DNA from: Thiobacillus sp. 0-1251
Lineage (GTDB): Bacteria; Pseudomonadota; Gammaproteobacteria; Burkholderiales; Thiobacillaceae
Direction of reading: 5' to 3'
Length of the DNA: 41,990 bases
Assembly: GCA_001899305.1 (NCBI GenBank)
Contig: MKWL01000006.1
Span: 1 to 41,990 of the forward strand
Notes under the pieces: model-generated
What the model was told of the DNA's origin: nothing
The model's input: only the letters and a program-made list of their open reading frames with translations
The model's database searches: none
Program-made: the position numbers and the translations under genes
Part shown: piece by piece, positions 35,674-41,990 of the stretch
Numbering within the stretch: position 1 is the stretch's first letter
Layout of the letters: every line of letters begins with the position of its first letter

Positions 35674-35719
35674 CCGGCGGACAGACGGTGTTCAGGCCGT
35701 CTGTCCGCCGGGCCTGAAC
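35674..35719. terminator. Two overlapping, mutually exclusive hairpins
   Basis: ccggcggacagacgg (35674-35688) pairs perfectly with ccgtctgtccgccgg (35697-35711) across an 8-base loop. Overlapping it, gttcaggcc (35690-35698) pairs with ggcctgaac (35711-35719). The two share bases, so they cannot form together. They lie between convergent genes and probably terminate both, the second hairpin serving the leftward gene. T-runs are short. Confidence 0.65.
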
Positions 35720-35722
35720 AAA

Positions 35723-36082
35723 TTATTTCTGCATCGTTTTCTTGAACATGCGGTCGATTTTCTCGGCCAGTTTGTCGACTTCCTGCATGGCCTTGTCGGC
35801 TTCGGCCTTCGCCGCATTCGCAGTGGAGTTGGCCTGGTCGGCAGTCGACTTGGCCCCGTCGGCGGTCGCGTTGGCCTGGTCAGCCTTTTGCGAAGCCTGG
35901 GCGGCGGCAGTCTTGGCAGCATTGGCGTTTGCGTTAGCCTCATCGGCTTTTTGCGACGCCTGGTCTGCCGTGGTCTGAGCCTTGTTCAGTGCGTCGGTCG
36001 TGGCGCAGCCGCCCAGCAAGGCCGCGAAAACCAATGACGTGCCGAGAAGGGATAACGTTTTGTACGAGCGTGCTTGGTTCAT
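35723..36082 (-). CDS. Lpp-like alanine-rich lipoprotein
   Basis: The 119-residue lipoprotein has signal and lipobox LLGGC, then an alanine-rich heptad/11-residue repeat region (TADQASQKADEANANANAAK repeated in variants), and ends in FKKTMQK with a C-terminal lysine. This is the plan of Lpp/OprI: trimeric coiled coil with alanine zipper, outer-membrane lipid anchor and a terminal Lys for peptidoglycan attachment. GGAG is 7 bases before the ATG. Its position beside two L,D-transpeptidases suggests it is their substrate; this is inferred. Confidence 0.85.
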   Translation of the reverse strand: MNQARSYKTLSLLGTSLVFAALLGGCATTDALNKAQTTADQASQKADEANANANAAKTAAAQASQKADQANATADGAKSTADQANSTANAAKAEADKAMQEVDKLAEKIDRMFKKTMQK

Positions 36083-36265
36083 TTTTTTGCTCCAGAATTA
36101 TTAAAGGTCTTGGAAAGCGCCGCACAAGCCAGAACGCGGCGCGACAATCAGTCGGACACTGCCGGAGCGGTGCGGCTGATGTGCTCATCTTAGAGAATGG
36201 GCAGCATGTAGAAATGAAAATCGGATTTTGGTTCCGTAATCGCCCAGCCGGAATAGGATTCCAGT

Positions 36266-37789
36266 TCAATGAGCACCACTGGCGACCGGTGCGCCCCCCC
36301 GTTTGGGCGGCCGGGCCAGCCAGACCATCAACATCAGGGCGACGAAGAAGCAGCCGGACAGCCAGAAGATGTCGTTGGTTGCCAGTAACACCGCCTGTTG
36401 ATTGATGATTCGCTCCAGCATGGCTGGGTCTGTGGCCGGATTGGCCAGGCTGCCGAGGGCGGCGGCGGCCGTCGGATCGAAAGCCGAGATGTGCGAGGTC
36501 AAGATGCTGTGGTGGAACTCGGCGCGGCGGTCCCACAGCGTGATACTGAGCGAGGTGCCAAAACTGCCGGCCAGGATGCGGGAAAAATTCGACAGGCCGG
36601 TGGCACTGGGCATCATCTGGGGCGGAATATCCGCCAGCGTAAGGGCGGTCAGCGGCACGAAAAAGCTCGCAACGCCAAAGCCCATCAGCAGGCGCGGGAG
36701 CACGATATGCTGGAAGGTGACATCGGAGTTAAAGTTGCTGTTCCAGAACGACACCGCAGCGAACACGGCGAAGCTGAAGGTGGCCCAGATGCGCAGGTCG
36801 ATTTTGTGCATGTTCTTGCCCACGAACGCGGATAGGAACACCGGCAGGATGCCGATGGGCGCGGCGGCCATGCCGGCCCAGGTGGCGGTGTAGCCCATGT
36901 TGGTCTGCAGCCACAGCGGCAGGATCACCACGTTGCCGAAGAACACCAGGTAGCCGATGCTCAGGATGACCGTGCCGACCAGGAAGTTGCGCTGGCCGAA
37001 CAGGTGGAAGTCCACCACGGGATGACGGTCGGTCAGTTCCCAGACCACCAGCACGCTCAAGGCTACCGCAGAGACGACCGCCAGGGCGGCGATAGTGCCG
37101 GATTCGAACCAGTCGAGCTCGTTACCCTTGTCCAGCAGGATCTGCAGCGCGCCCACGCCCAGCACCAGCAGGACCAGGCCCACCTTGTCGATGGGCACGA
37201 CCTGGGTCGTGCTGGAGCGCTTGCCCAGGATCGTCCAGGTCAGGAAGGCCGACAGCAGGCCGACCGGCAGGTTGATGTAGAAGATCCACGGCCAGTTGAT
37301 GTTATCGGTGATCCAGCCGCCGAGGATCGGTCCGAGGATGGGCGCGACGATCACGGTCATGGACCAGAGCGCCAGCGCGAGCCCTTTTTTTTCCGGCGGG
37401 TAATTGTTCAGCAGCAGGCTCTGCGAGAGCGGGATCATCGGCCCCGCCACGGCACCCTGCAGGACACGCGCGGCGATCAGAACCGGCAGGCTGGGGGCCA
37501 GGCCGCACAGCCACGACGCCAAGGTGAACAGCAGGGTGGACAGCACGAACAGGCGCACGTCGCCGAAGCGGCGCGACAGCCAGCCGGTCAGCGGCAGGGC
37601 GATGGCGTTGCTGACGGCGAAGGAGGTGATGACCCAGGTGCCCTGGTTCGGGCTCACCGCCAGGTCGCCGGAAATCGCCGGCAGCGAGACGTTGGCGATC
37701 GACGTGTCCAGCACCTGCATGAAGGTGCCCAGGCTCAGACCCAGTGTCAGCAGGACCAGGGTGGGACCGTGCAATGGTGGGTGGGCCAT
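36266..37789 (-). CDS. EmrB/QacA-type drug efflux permease (DHA2)
   Basis: The 507-residue inner-membrane pump has about 14 membrane segments and DHA2 motifs: LDTSIANVSLPAISGDL in TM1, WLSRRFGDVRLFVLS (motif A) and PILGPILGGWITDN (motif C). It exports hydrophobic drugs through the EmrA adaptor and an outer-membrane factor. It is last in a four-gene leftward operon and starts 4 bases after emrA. The substrate is not evident. Confidence 0.9.
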   Translation of the reverse strand: MAHPPLHGPTLVLLTLGLSLGTFMQVLDTSIANVSLPAISGDLAVSPNQGTWVITSFAVSNAIALPLTGWLSRRFGDVRLFVLSTLLFTLASWLCGLAPSLPVLIAARVLQGAVAGPMIPLSQSLLLNNYPPEKKGLALALWSMTVIVAPILGPILGGWITDNINWPWIFYINLPVGLLSAFLTWTILGKRSSTTQVVPIDKVGLVLLVLGVGALQILLDKGNELDWFESGTIAALAVVSAVALSVLVVWELTDRHPVVDFHLFGQRNFLVGTVILSIGYLVFFGNVVILPLWLQTNMGYTATWAGMAAAPIGILPVFLSAFVGKNMHKIDLRIWATFSFAVFAAVSFWNSNFNSDVTFQHIVLPRLLMGFGVASFFVPLTALTLADIPPQMMPSATGLSNFSRILAGSFGTSLSITLWDRRAEFHHSILTSHISAFDPTAAAALGSLANPATDPAMLERIINQQAVLLATNDIFWLSGCFFVALMLMVWLARPPKRGGAPVASGAH

Positions 37790-37793
37790 GGGC

Positions 37794-38936
37794 TCAGCCC
37801 GTATGGACCTGGTTCGCCCGCAGAATGGAACGGATCAGGGCATCCGCGCCGGACGCGTCTTCCGCCGGCGTGACGTAGCGGGTTGCGGGATGCGAGTCCG
37901 TCTTGCCGGCAGCGGCGGTATCCACTTCAACTTTCATCGACAGCCCGACCCGCAAAGGATGTTCGGCCAATTCCTTGGTGTCGAGCGCGATGCGTACCGG
38001 CAGGCGCTGCACGATCTTGATCCAGTTGCCGCTGGCGTTCTGTGCCGGCAGCAGCGAGAACACGCTGCCCGTGCCGGGTGACAGACCCGCTACGGTGCCA
38101 TGGAAGGTCGTGCCGCTGCCGTAGAGATCGGAAACCAGTTGCACGGGCTGACCGATGTGCATGCCCTTGAGCTGGTCTTCCTTGAAATTGGCCTCCACCC
38201 ACAGTTGGGTCATCGGAACGATGGCCATGAGCGCCATGCCGGGTGCAACCTGCTGTCCGATCTGGACCGAGCGCTTGGCCACCTGGCCATCGGCAGGCGC
38301 CCGGATTTCGCAGCGACTCAGGGCCAGCCAGGCTTCGCGCAGCCGGGCTTCGGCCTGCTTGACGGCCGGATGGGTCGCTACCGTGGTGCCGCCCACTTCA
38401 GCCTTCGAAGCGGCCAGCTGGGCGCGCGCCAGATCGAGCTCGGATCGGGCCTTGTCGCGTGCGGCGCGGGCATGCTCGGCTTCCTCGCGCGAGATCGCAT
38501 CGACGGCGACCGCCCGTTCACGCCGCACCAGATCGGCCTCGGCCTGTTCCAGGGTGCGTTGCTTCACGGCCAGATTGGCGGCCTGCTGGACGTGGGCCTC
38601 GAAGGTCTGGCTGATCCGGCGCACGATTTCCCCCAGATCGGCCTCGGCCTTGGCGAGGGCTAGCCTGGCGTCAGTATCGTCCAGCTTCACCACGACCTGA
38701 CCCTGCTTCACGAAATCGGTGTCGTCGGCCAGTACCGCCACCACCGAGCCGGCGACACGCGGCGTGGCCCGCACCAGGTTGCCGGCCACGTAGGCGTCGT
38801 CGGTACTTTCGTGTCCGCGGCTGTGCAAGAACCAGCGTACGCCCCAAATCGCCGCCGTAACGAGAAAAATCAGGGCCAGAATCGTCAGCAGACGTTTGCG
38901 CTTGGCCGGATTGGCTTCTGGAGGATCAATGGTCAT
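37794..38936 (-). CDS. EmrA-type membrane fusion protein
   Basis: The 380-residue adaptor has one N-terminal membrane anchor (LLTILALIFLVTAAIWGVRWFL), the HlyD lipoyl half ESTDDAYVAGNLVRATPRVAGSVVAVLADD, a helical hairpin (about 95-190) and the second lipoyl half IRAPADGQVAKRSVQIGQQV. It links EmrB to the outer-membrane factor. Its start overlaps the outer-membrane gene stop by 4 bases (38933-38936). Confidence 0.9.
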   Translation of the reverse strand: MTIDPPEANPAKRKRLLTILALIFLVTAAIWGVRWFLHSRGHESTDDAYVAGNLVRATPRVAGSVVAVLADDTDFVKQGQVVVKLDDTDARLALAKAEADLGEIVRRISQTFEAHVQQAANLAVKQRTLEQAEADLVRRERAVAVDAISREEAEHARAARDKARSELDLARAQLAASKAEVGGTTVATHPAVKQAEARLREAWLALSRCEIRAPADGQVAKRSVQIGQQVAPGMALMAIVPMTQLWVEANFKEDQLKGMHIGQPVQLVSDLYGSGTTFHGTVAGLSPGTGSVFSLLPAQNASGNWIKIVQRLPVRIALDTKELAEHPLRVGLSMKVEVDTAAAGKTDSHPATRYVTPAEDASGADALIRSILRANQVHTG

Positions 38937-40357
38937 GGGGCAGGGTCCTTGTGGAGGGCGTCACCGCCCAATGCCTTGAACAGCGCCACACGGGCGCGCA
39001 GGCGGGCGGCTTGGATCTCGATCTCATTCATGCGCTGAGTGAGGACGGCGCTGTTCGCTTCGAGTGCGTCGAGCGGGCTGGCCAGCCCGATTTGTTGGCG
39101 CTGTTCCGCCAGGGAACGGGTCTGTTCGGTTTCCTGCAGGGCCTGTTGCTGAGCCTGGCTTCTATGCTCCAGGCTCGTAATCAGGGCATAGGCATCGGCG
39201 GCCTGGCGGGCAGCTTCCAGGATGGTGCGGTTATAAGCCGCCACAGATGCGGCGTAATCCGCTTCGCGCATGCCGAGTTTCGCACTCAGGGTCTGGCGAT
39301 TGAAGATCGGCAGATGCAGGGCCGGACCGATCGATGCGGACAGGCTGTTGGCCTGGAACAGCTTGCTGAGGTCGAGGGTTTCCAGGCCGATCATCATGCG
39401 CAGATCCAGATTGGGATAGAAATCCGCCTTGGCCGCCGCACTCCGGTCGGAAGCGGCCTCAACCTGGCTGCGTAACGCCGCCACATCGGGTCGGCGGGCC
39501 AGCCAGTCAATCGGCAGACGGGCTGGCAGGGCTGGGAGCCTGGCGCCGAGTTCGGGCGTCGGCAGACTTGCGGCGTGGTCCGGATCGCTGCCGACCAGAG
39601 CGCTCATGCGATAGCGCAGTGCGCGTGCCAGATAGTCCAGACTGCGGGTCCGGTCCTCGTCCAGGTCCAGCTCTTTGCGCGCATCGATCAGCGGCTGTGC
39701 CGAATCCAGGCCCAGATCGAAACGTGCCTTGACCAGCGCATGCGCCTTGCGGTGGCTCTGGGTCAATGCGCGGGCGGCTGCCAGGCGCGCCTCGACATCG
39801 GCCCAGGCAAAATACGTATCGGCGACCGCTGCCGCCAGGGTCTGGCGAACGGCTTCAGCTTCGTCGCGTGCCGCCTGCTGCTCATTGCCCGCAGCCTGGA
39901 TCAGCGCCCGATTCTTGCCCCACCAGTCGAGTGTGTAGGACAGGTTCTCGGTGATATCGGTCTGGGTGAAGGTACTGCCGCCGATAGGAGGCGGAAACAG
40001 TCCATTCTTGCTCAGGTGTTCGCGGGTAACGGAAGCATTGGTTTCATAGTGCACCTGGGCATCCAGGCGAGCCAGGCGTACAGATTGATCGGCCACGCGC
40101 AGGCGCGCCTGCGCGGCAGCCAGATCAGGGGCATCCCGCAAGGCTGTGTCGATCAACCGGTCCAGGTTGGTCAATCCGAAGGATGTCCACCAGTGTTCTT
40201 GGAGAAGCGGGCTATCCGTGCCAGCGGACGGGTTGGACAAAGCCGACAGCGTGGTCGCCGTTTCGGGCGCCTTCAGCGTCGGTCGGGCAGGCAGGTCGTG
40301 CGGCAGTTCGGCACAGCCGGCAACCAACAGGAACACACCAGGCAGCAGTCGCTTCAT
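38933..40357 (-). CDS. NodT-type outer-membrane efflux lipoprotein
   Basis: The 474-residue protein begins with lipobox VAGC and has the NodT/OMF pattern: WWTSFGLTNLDRLIDTALRDAPDLAAAQARLRVADQ, LSYTLDWWGKNRA, and RLPIDWLARRPDVAALRSQVEAA. It forms the duct for the EmrAB pump, so the complete tripartite system is encoded in one operon. ATG 40357 overlaps the regulator stop by 4 bases. Confidence 0.9.
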   Translation of the reverse strand: MKRLLPGVFLLVAGCAELPHDLPARPTLKAPETATTLSALSNPSAGTDSPLLQEHWWTSFGLTNLDRLIDTALRDAPDLAAAQARLRVADQSVRLARLDAQVHYETNASVTREHLSKNGLFPPPIGGSTFTQTDITENLSYTLDWWGKNRALIQAAGNEQQAARDEAEAVRQTLAAAVADTYFAWADVEARLAAARALTQSHRKAHALVKARFDLGLDSAQPLIDARKELDLDEDRTRSLDYLARALRYRMSALVGSDPDHAASLPTPELGARLPALPARLPIDWLARRPDVAALRSQVEAASDRSAAAKADFYPNLDLRMMIGLETLDLSKLFQANSLSASIGPALHLPIFNRQTLSAKLGMREADYAASVAAYNRTILEAARQAADAYALITSLEHRSQAQQQALQETEQTRSLAEQRQQIGLASPLDALEANSAVLTQRMNEIEIQAARLRARVALFKALGGDALHKDPAP

Positions 40358-40863
40358 GAGGCCATCCTGAAGTGCCGCAGGCCTTCCAGCATCTTCCTCA
40401 GCAGGCGGTCAAACTCGGTGATCTCGGCCGGGCTGAAATCGCTCCATTGTTGCTCGATCCGTTGCCAGATGACTGGCAACACGGCCAGGATCAATTTCCG
40501 TCCTGACGGCGTCAGCGACAGTTCCACCCGTCGGCGGTCTTGCGTGCACGGTTTACGGCTGACCCAGCCGGAACCGACCAGGTCATCCGCCAATCGGGTC
40601 ACATTGGTACGGGATGCAATCAACGCGGCGCTCAAATGGCTGGGATTCAACCGGTTGTCCTCGCTGCTCAAAATCATGGCGAGCGCCAGGAAGCTCGAAC
40701 TGTTGAGCCCAAACTCTGAAAGATGTTGGTTATAAACATCGTCCAATTCTTTGAAAACATAAAAGAACAGACGGTTCAGCACAACCCGGTCCTGGGGCAT
40801 GCCAGGCAGTTGCCCAGATATGCTGCCGATACCATTCTCGAAATAGGTGAAGTCCAGGTTCAC
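40354..40863 (-). CDS. MarR-family regulator of the efflux operon
   Basis: The 169-residue regulator has the MarR winged helix: LNSSSFLALAMILSSEDNRLNPSHLSAALIASRTNVTRLADDLVGSGWV followed by the wing RKPCTQDRRRVELSLTPSGRK. This resembles EmrR/MprA, which represses emrAB and is released by drug binding. The start used is GTG 40863; an internal ATG about 60 bases on is possible. It heads the operon and likely binds the palindrome at 40911-40932. Confidence 0.88.
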   Translation of the reverse strand: MNLDFTYFENGIGSISGQLPGMPQDRVVLNRLFFYVFKELDDVYNQHLSEFGLNSSSFLALAMILSSEDNRLNPSHLSAALIASRTNVTRLADDLVGSGWVSRKPCTQDRRRVELSLTPSGRKLILAVLPVIWQRIEQQWSDFSPAEITEFDRLLRKMLEGLRHFRMAS

Positions 40864-41091
40864 GTCTTTGCCATGCTAGCCAGTGGGTTGGTTAGTATCA
40901 TAGCGCTGGAAATAGTTTCAAATGTAACTATTTTTATTATTTAACATAATATACATTCCACGAAGTTGGCCGGCATAAAACATAGCCCCAAAGGGCTGCA
41001 CAGGTTTGCCAATCATGGCCACTTCCCTGACCAACATGGTCAGCATCAAACCCAAATTCGTCTCCGTTGTCAACACCCTCGAATAATCCGC
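40864..41091. other. Spacer between emr operon and conjugation genes
   Basis: 228 bases, AT-rich in 40911-40960, holding the emr promoter. Small stems agccc/gggct (40984-40995) and ctgacca/tggtcag (41027-41043) lie after the DUF4400 stop and could be weak terminators. No gene is seen. Confidence 0.45.
40911..40932. promoter_or_regulatory. Probable MarR-type operator
   Basis: aatagtt (40911-40917) and aactatt (40926-40932) are perfect inverted 7-bp arms with an 8-base spacer, 48 bases upstream of the regulator start, in an AT-rich stretch. Size and spacing suit a MarR dimer site. A minus-strand TATGAT lies at about 40896-40901. Confidence 0.55.
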
Positions 41092-41817
41092 CTAAAAATA
41101 CTTCTTGTAAAACTGCCATTGCAGCCTTGTTGCAACAGCGAAAATCGCTGCAAGCGGCACAATGACCCAGAACGGACTGATTGCGACAGGTGTGCAAAGG
41201 TAAACCGTCACGGCTGAGGCAAAAAACATCAGCTTGGACAGCCTTCCCAGTTTGTGAATATCCGCCGATTCGCGGCCAGCACACGCGCGGCGAATGTACC
41301 GTTCGGTCAAACCATCCGCTGTAGCAACGAAATACAGCAACATGAATAGCGGCACCGACGCCATCAGGAATCCAATCCGGATCCCATAGACCTGGATCAC
41401 GTTCATGGCCAGGTAGATTTCCCGGACATTCCTGGCGACGAACTGGGTCAGATACATCTGGTCGACCTCGTTGACGCGCTGTCCGGCGATATAGGCGTAG
41501 GTGGCGTCATGTAGCGTCGTGGCCTGGAAAAATAGCCAGTACGTCCAGCGTTGGGCCACCAACGGTAGGCTTGCAAAACCCTCAGCATGGGCTCCAGACT
41601 GCAACAGTCTGGCCACGCGGGCTGACTCAGCCTGAAAAAGCGCATCGCTGGCGGTAACTGGGTCAGCCCACTGGTATTTGGCGAAAAGAAAGGCAACCGC
41701 CAGGGCGATCAGAGCCAGCAATACGTAGAGCAATACCGTCCCGAACAGCCATTTCAAAGGCCACAGGAAAGCAACCGCGACGTTGTTGTCGTAGAGGCCG
41801 ACGCGCCTAGAAGCCAC
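41092..41817 (-). CDS. DUF4400/TIGR03747-type ICE membrane protein
   Basis: The 241-residue protein has several membrane segments (WLFGTVLLYVLLALIALAVAFLFA; IRIGFLMASVPLFMLLYFVATADGL; KLMFFASAVTVYLCTPVAISPFWVIVPLAAIFAV) and RYIRRACAGRESADIHKLGRLSK. It matches the integrating-conjugative-element membrane family typically next to traD. It starts at GTG 41817, overlapping the traD stop by 11 bases, with GGAGG 9 bases upstream. It is part of the conjugation machinery; the exact role is unknown. Confidence 0.88.
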   Translation of the reverse strand: MASRRVGLYDNNVAVAFLWPLKWLFGTVLLYVLLALIALAVAFLFAKYQWADPVTASDALFQAESARVARLLQSGAHAEGFASLPLVAQRWTYWLFFQATTLHDATYAYIAGQRVNEVDQMYLTQFVARNVREIYLAMNVIQVYGIRIGFLMASVPLFMLLYFVATADGLTERYIRRACAGRESADIHKLGRLSKLMFFASAVTVYLCTPVAISPFWVIVPLAAIFAVATRLQWQFYKKYF

Positions 41818-41990
41818 TGCCCTTGCCCTCCACGACCAGGGAATCGATCTGTCCAGCCTGGCCGTCGTACTTCTGTCTCATGCTGGCCGCGATATCTTCC
41901 AGCGATGCCGGAATGGGCAAGGCCTCGTCCGGGTCGAATAGAGGCAGCCGGATCTTGTAAAGCTGGCCGCCCTCGATGAGCGCGAAAGCT
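41807..41990 (-). CDS. traD: TraD-like conjugative coupling factor, C-terminus (partial)
   Basis: A minus-strand frame enters from the right edge and ends at TAG (41807-41809), giving 60 residues: AFALIEGGQLYKIRLPLFDP, then PIPASLEDIAASMRQKYDGQ and a tail ending KGSGF. Sequence style and the neighbouring DUF4400 gene fit the C-terminus of a TraD-type ATPase that delivers DNA to the conjugation pore. Only the tail is visible, so the call rests mainly on context. Confidence 0.65.
   Translation of the reverse strand, partial: AFALIEGGQLYKIRLPLFDPDEALPIPASLEDIAASMRQKYDGQAGQIDSLVVEGKGSGF

Overview
The window is a high-GC, gene-dense piece of a proteobacterial accessory genome. The best guess for the host is a beta- or gammaproteobacterium from a metal- or stress-exposed habitat: there are HME-RND and Emr-type pumps, a YeaG/YeaH/SpoVR set, PPK2, AbiE and integrative-conjugative-element (ICE) genes. 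No rRNA, tRNA or core housekeeping gene was seen, so the species cannot be named. I read it as an ICE backbone carrying nested mobile elements and stress cargo.

Left end (1-8466): the last 95 bases are the end of a Tn402/Tn5053-type transposon, with a 25-bp terminal repeat and one inner 19-bp repeat. It abuts a res-like region, an MNT/HEPN toxin-antitoxin pair and a serine resolvase, which look like the recombination module of a Tn3-family transposon. The cargo of that transposon is a Kef/YbaL-type cation:proton antiporter, a tandem Usp protein, a CtpF-like P-type ATPase, a second tandem Usp, a small excisionase-type HTH protein and a small membrane protein. The outer 38-bp inverted repeat of the Tn3 element lies at 8429-8466. 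It truncates a DUF932 gene, whose last codons and stop are supplied by the repeat.

8467-12411 holds ICE-type accessory genes: truncated DUF932, a RadC-like JAB protein, and a type IV AbiEi/AbiEii toxin-antitoxin system with a probably leaderless promoter.

12577-24920 is a metal and fluoride defence block. It holds an OmpR-type two-component system, then a six-gene leftward operon (crcB, HIT, DUF190, CPA2 antiporter, UspA, MFS) headed by a fluoride riboswitch whose parts can be traced base by base. A rightward outer-membrane factor/adaptor/HME-RND pump operon follows, with three 11-bp tandem repeats upstream that look like an OmpR-family operator.

24921-35722 contains a P4-type integrase (a possible nested-island boundary), then spoVR, yeaH and yeaG transcribed leftward. 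A consensus-perfect sigma-54 promoter and a possible NtrC enhancer precede yeaG. A small charged protein, PPK2, a small membrane protein, a zinc-ribbon protein and two divergent L,D-transpeptidases follow. At 35723-36082 is an Lpp-like alanine-rich lipoprotein with a C-terminal lysine, a plausible substrate of those transpeptidases.

36266-40863 is a leftward MarR regulator/outer-membrane factor/EmrA/EmrB drug-efflux operon. 41092-41990 returns to conjugation genes: a DUF4400 (TIGR03747-type) membrane protein and the C-terminus of a TraD-like coupling protein. The cargo as a whole serves ion and pH homeostasis, fluoride and metal export, envelope reinforcement and starvation response. All family names come from reading the sequence and from memory of the families; no database search was run.
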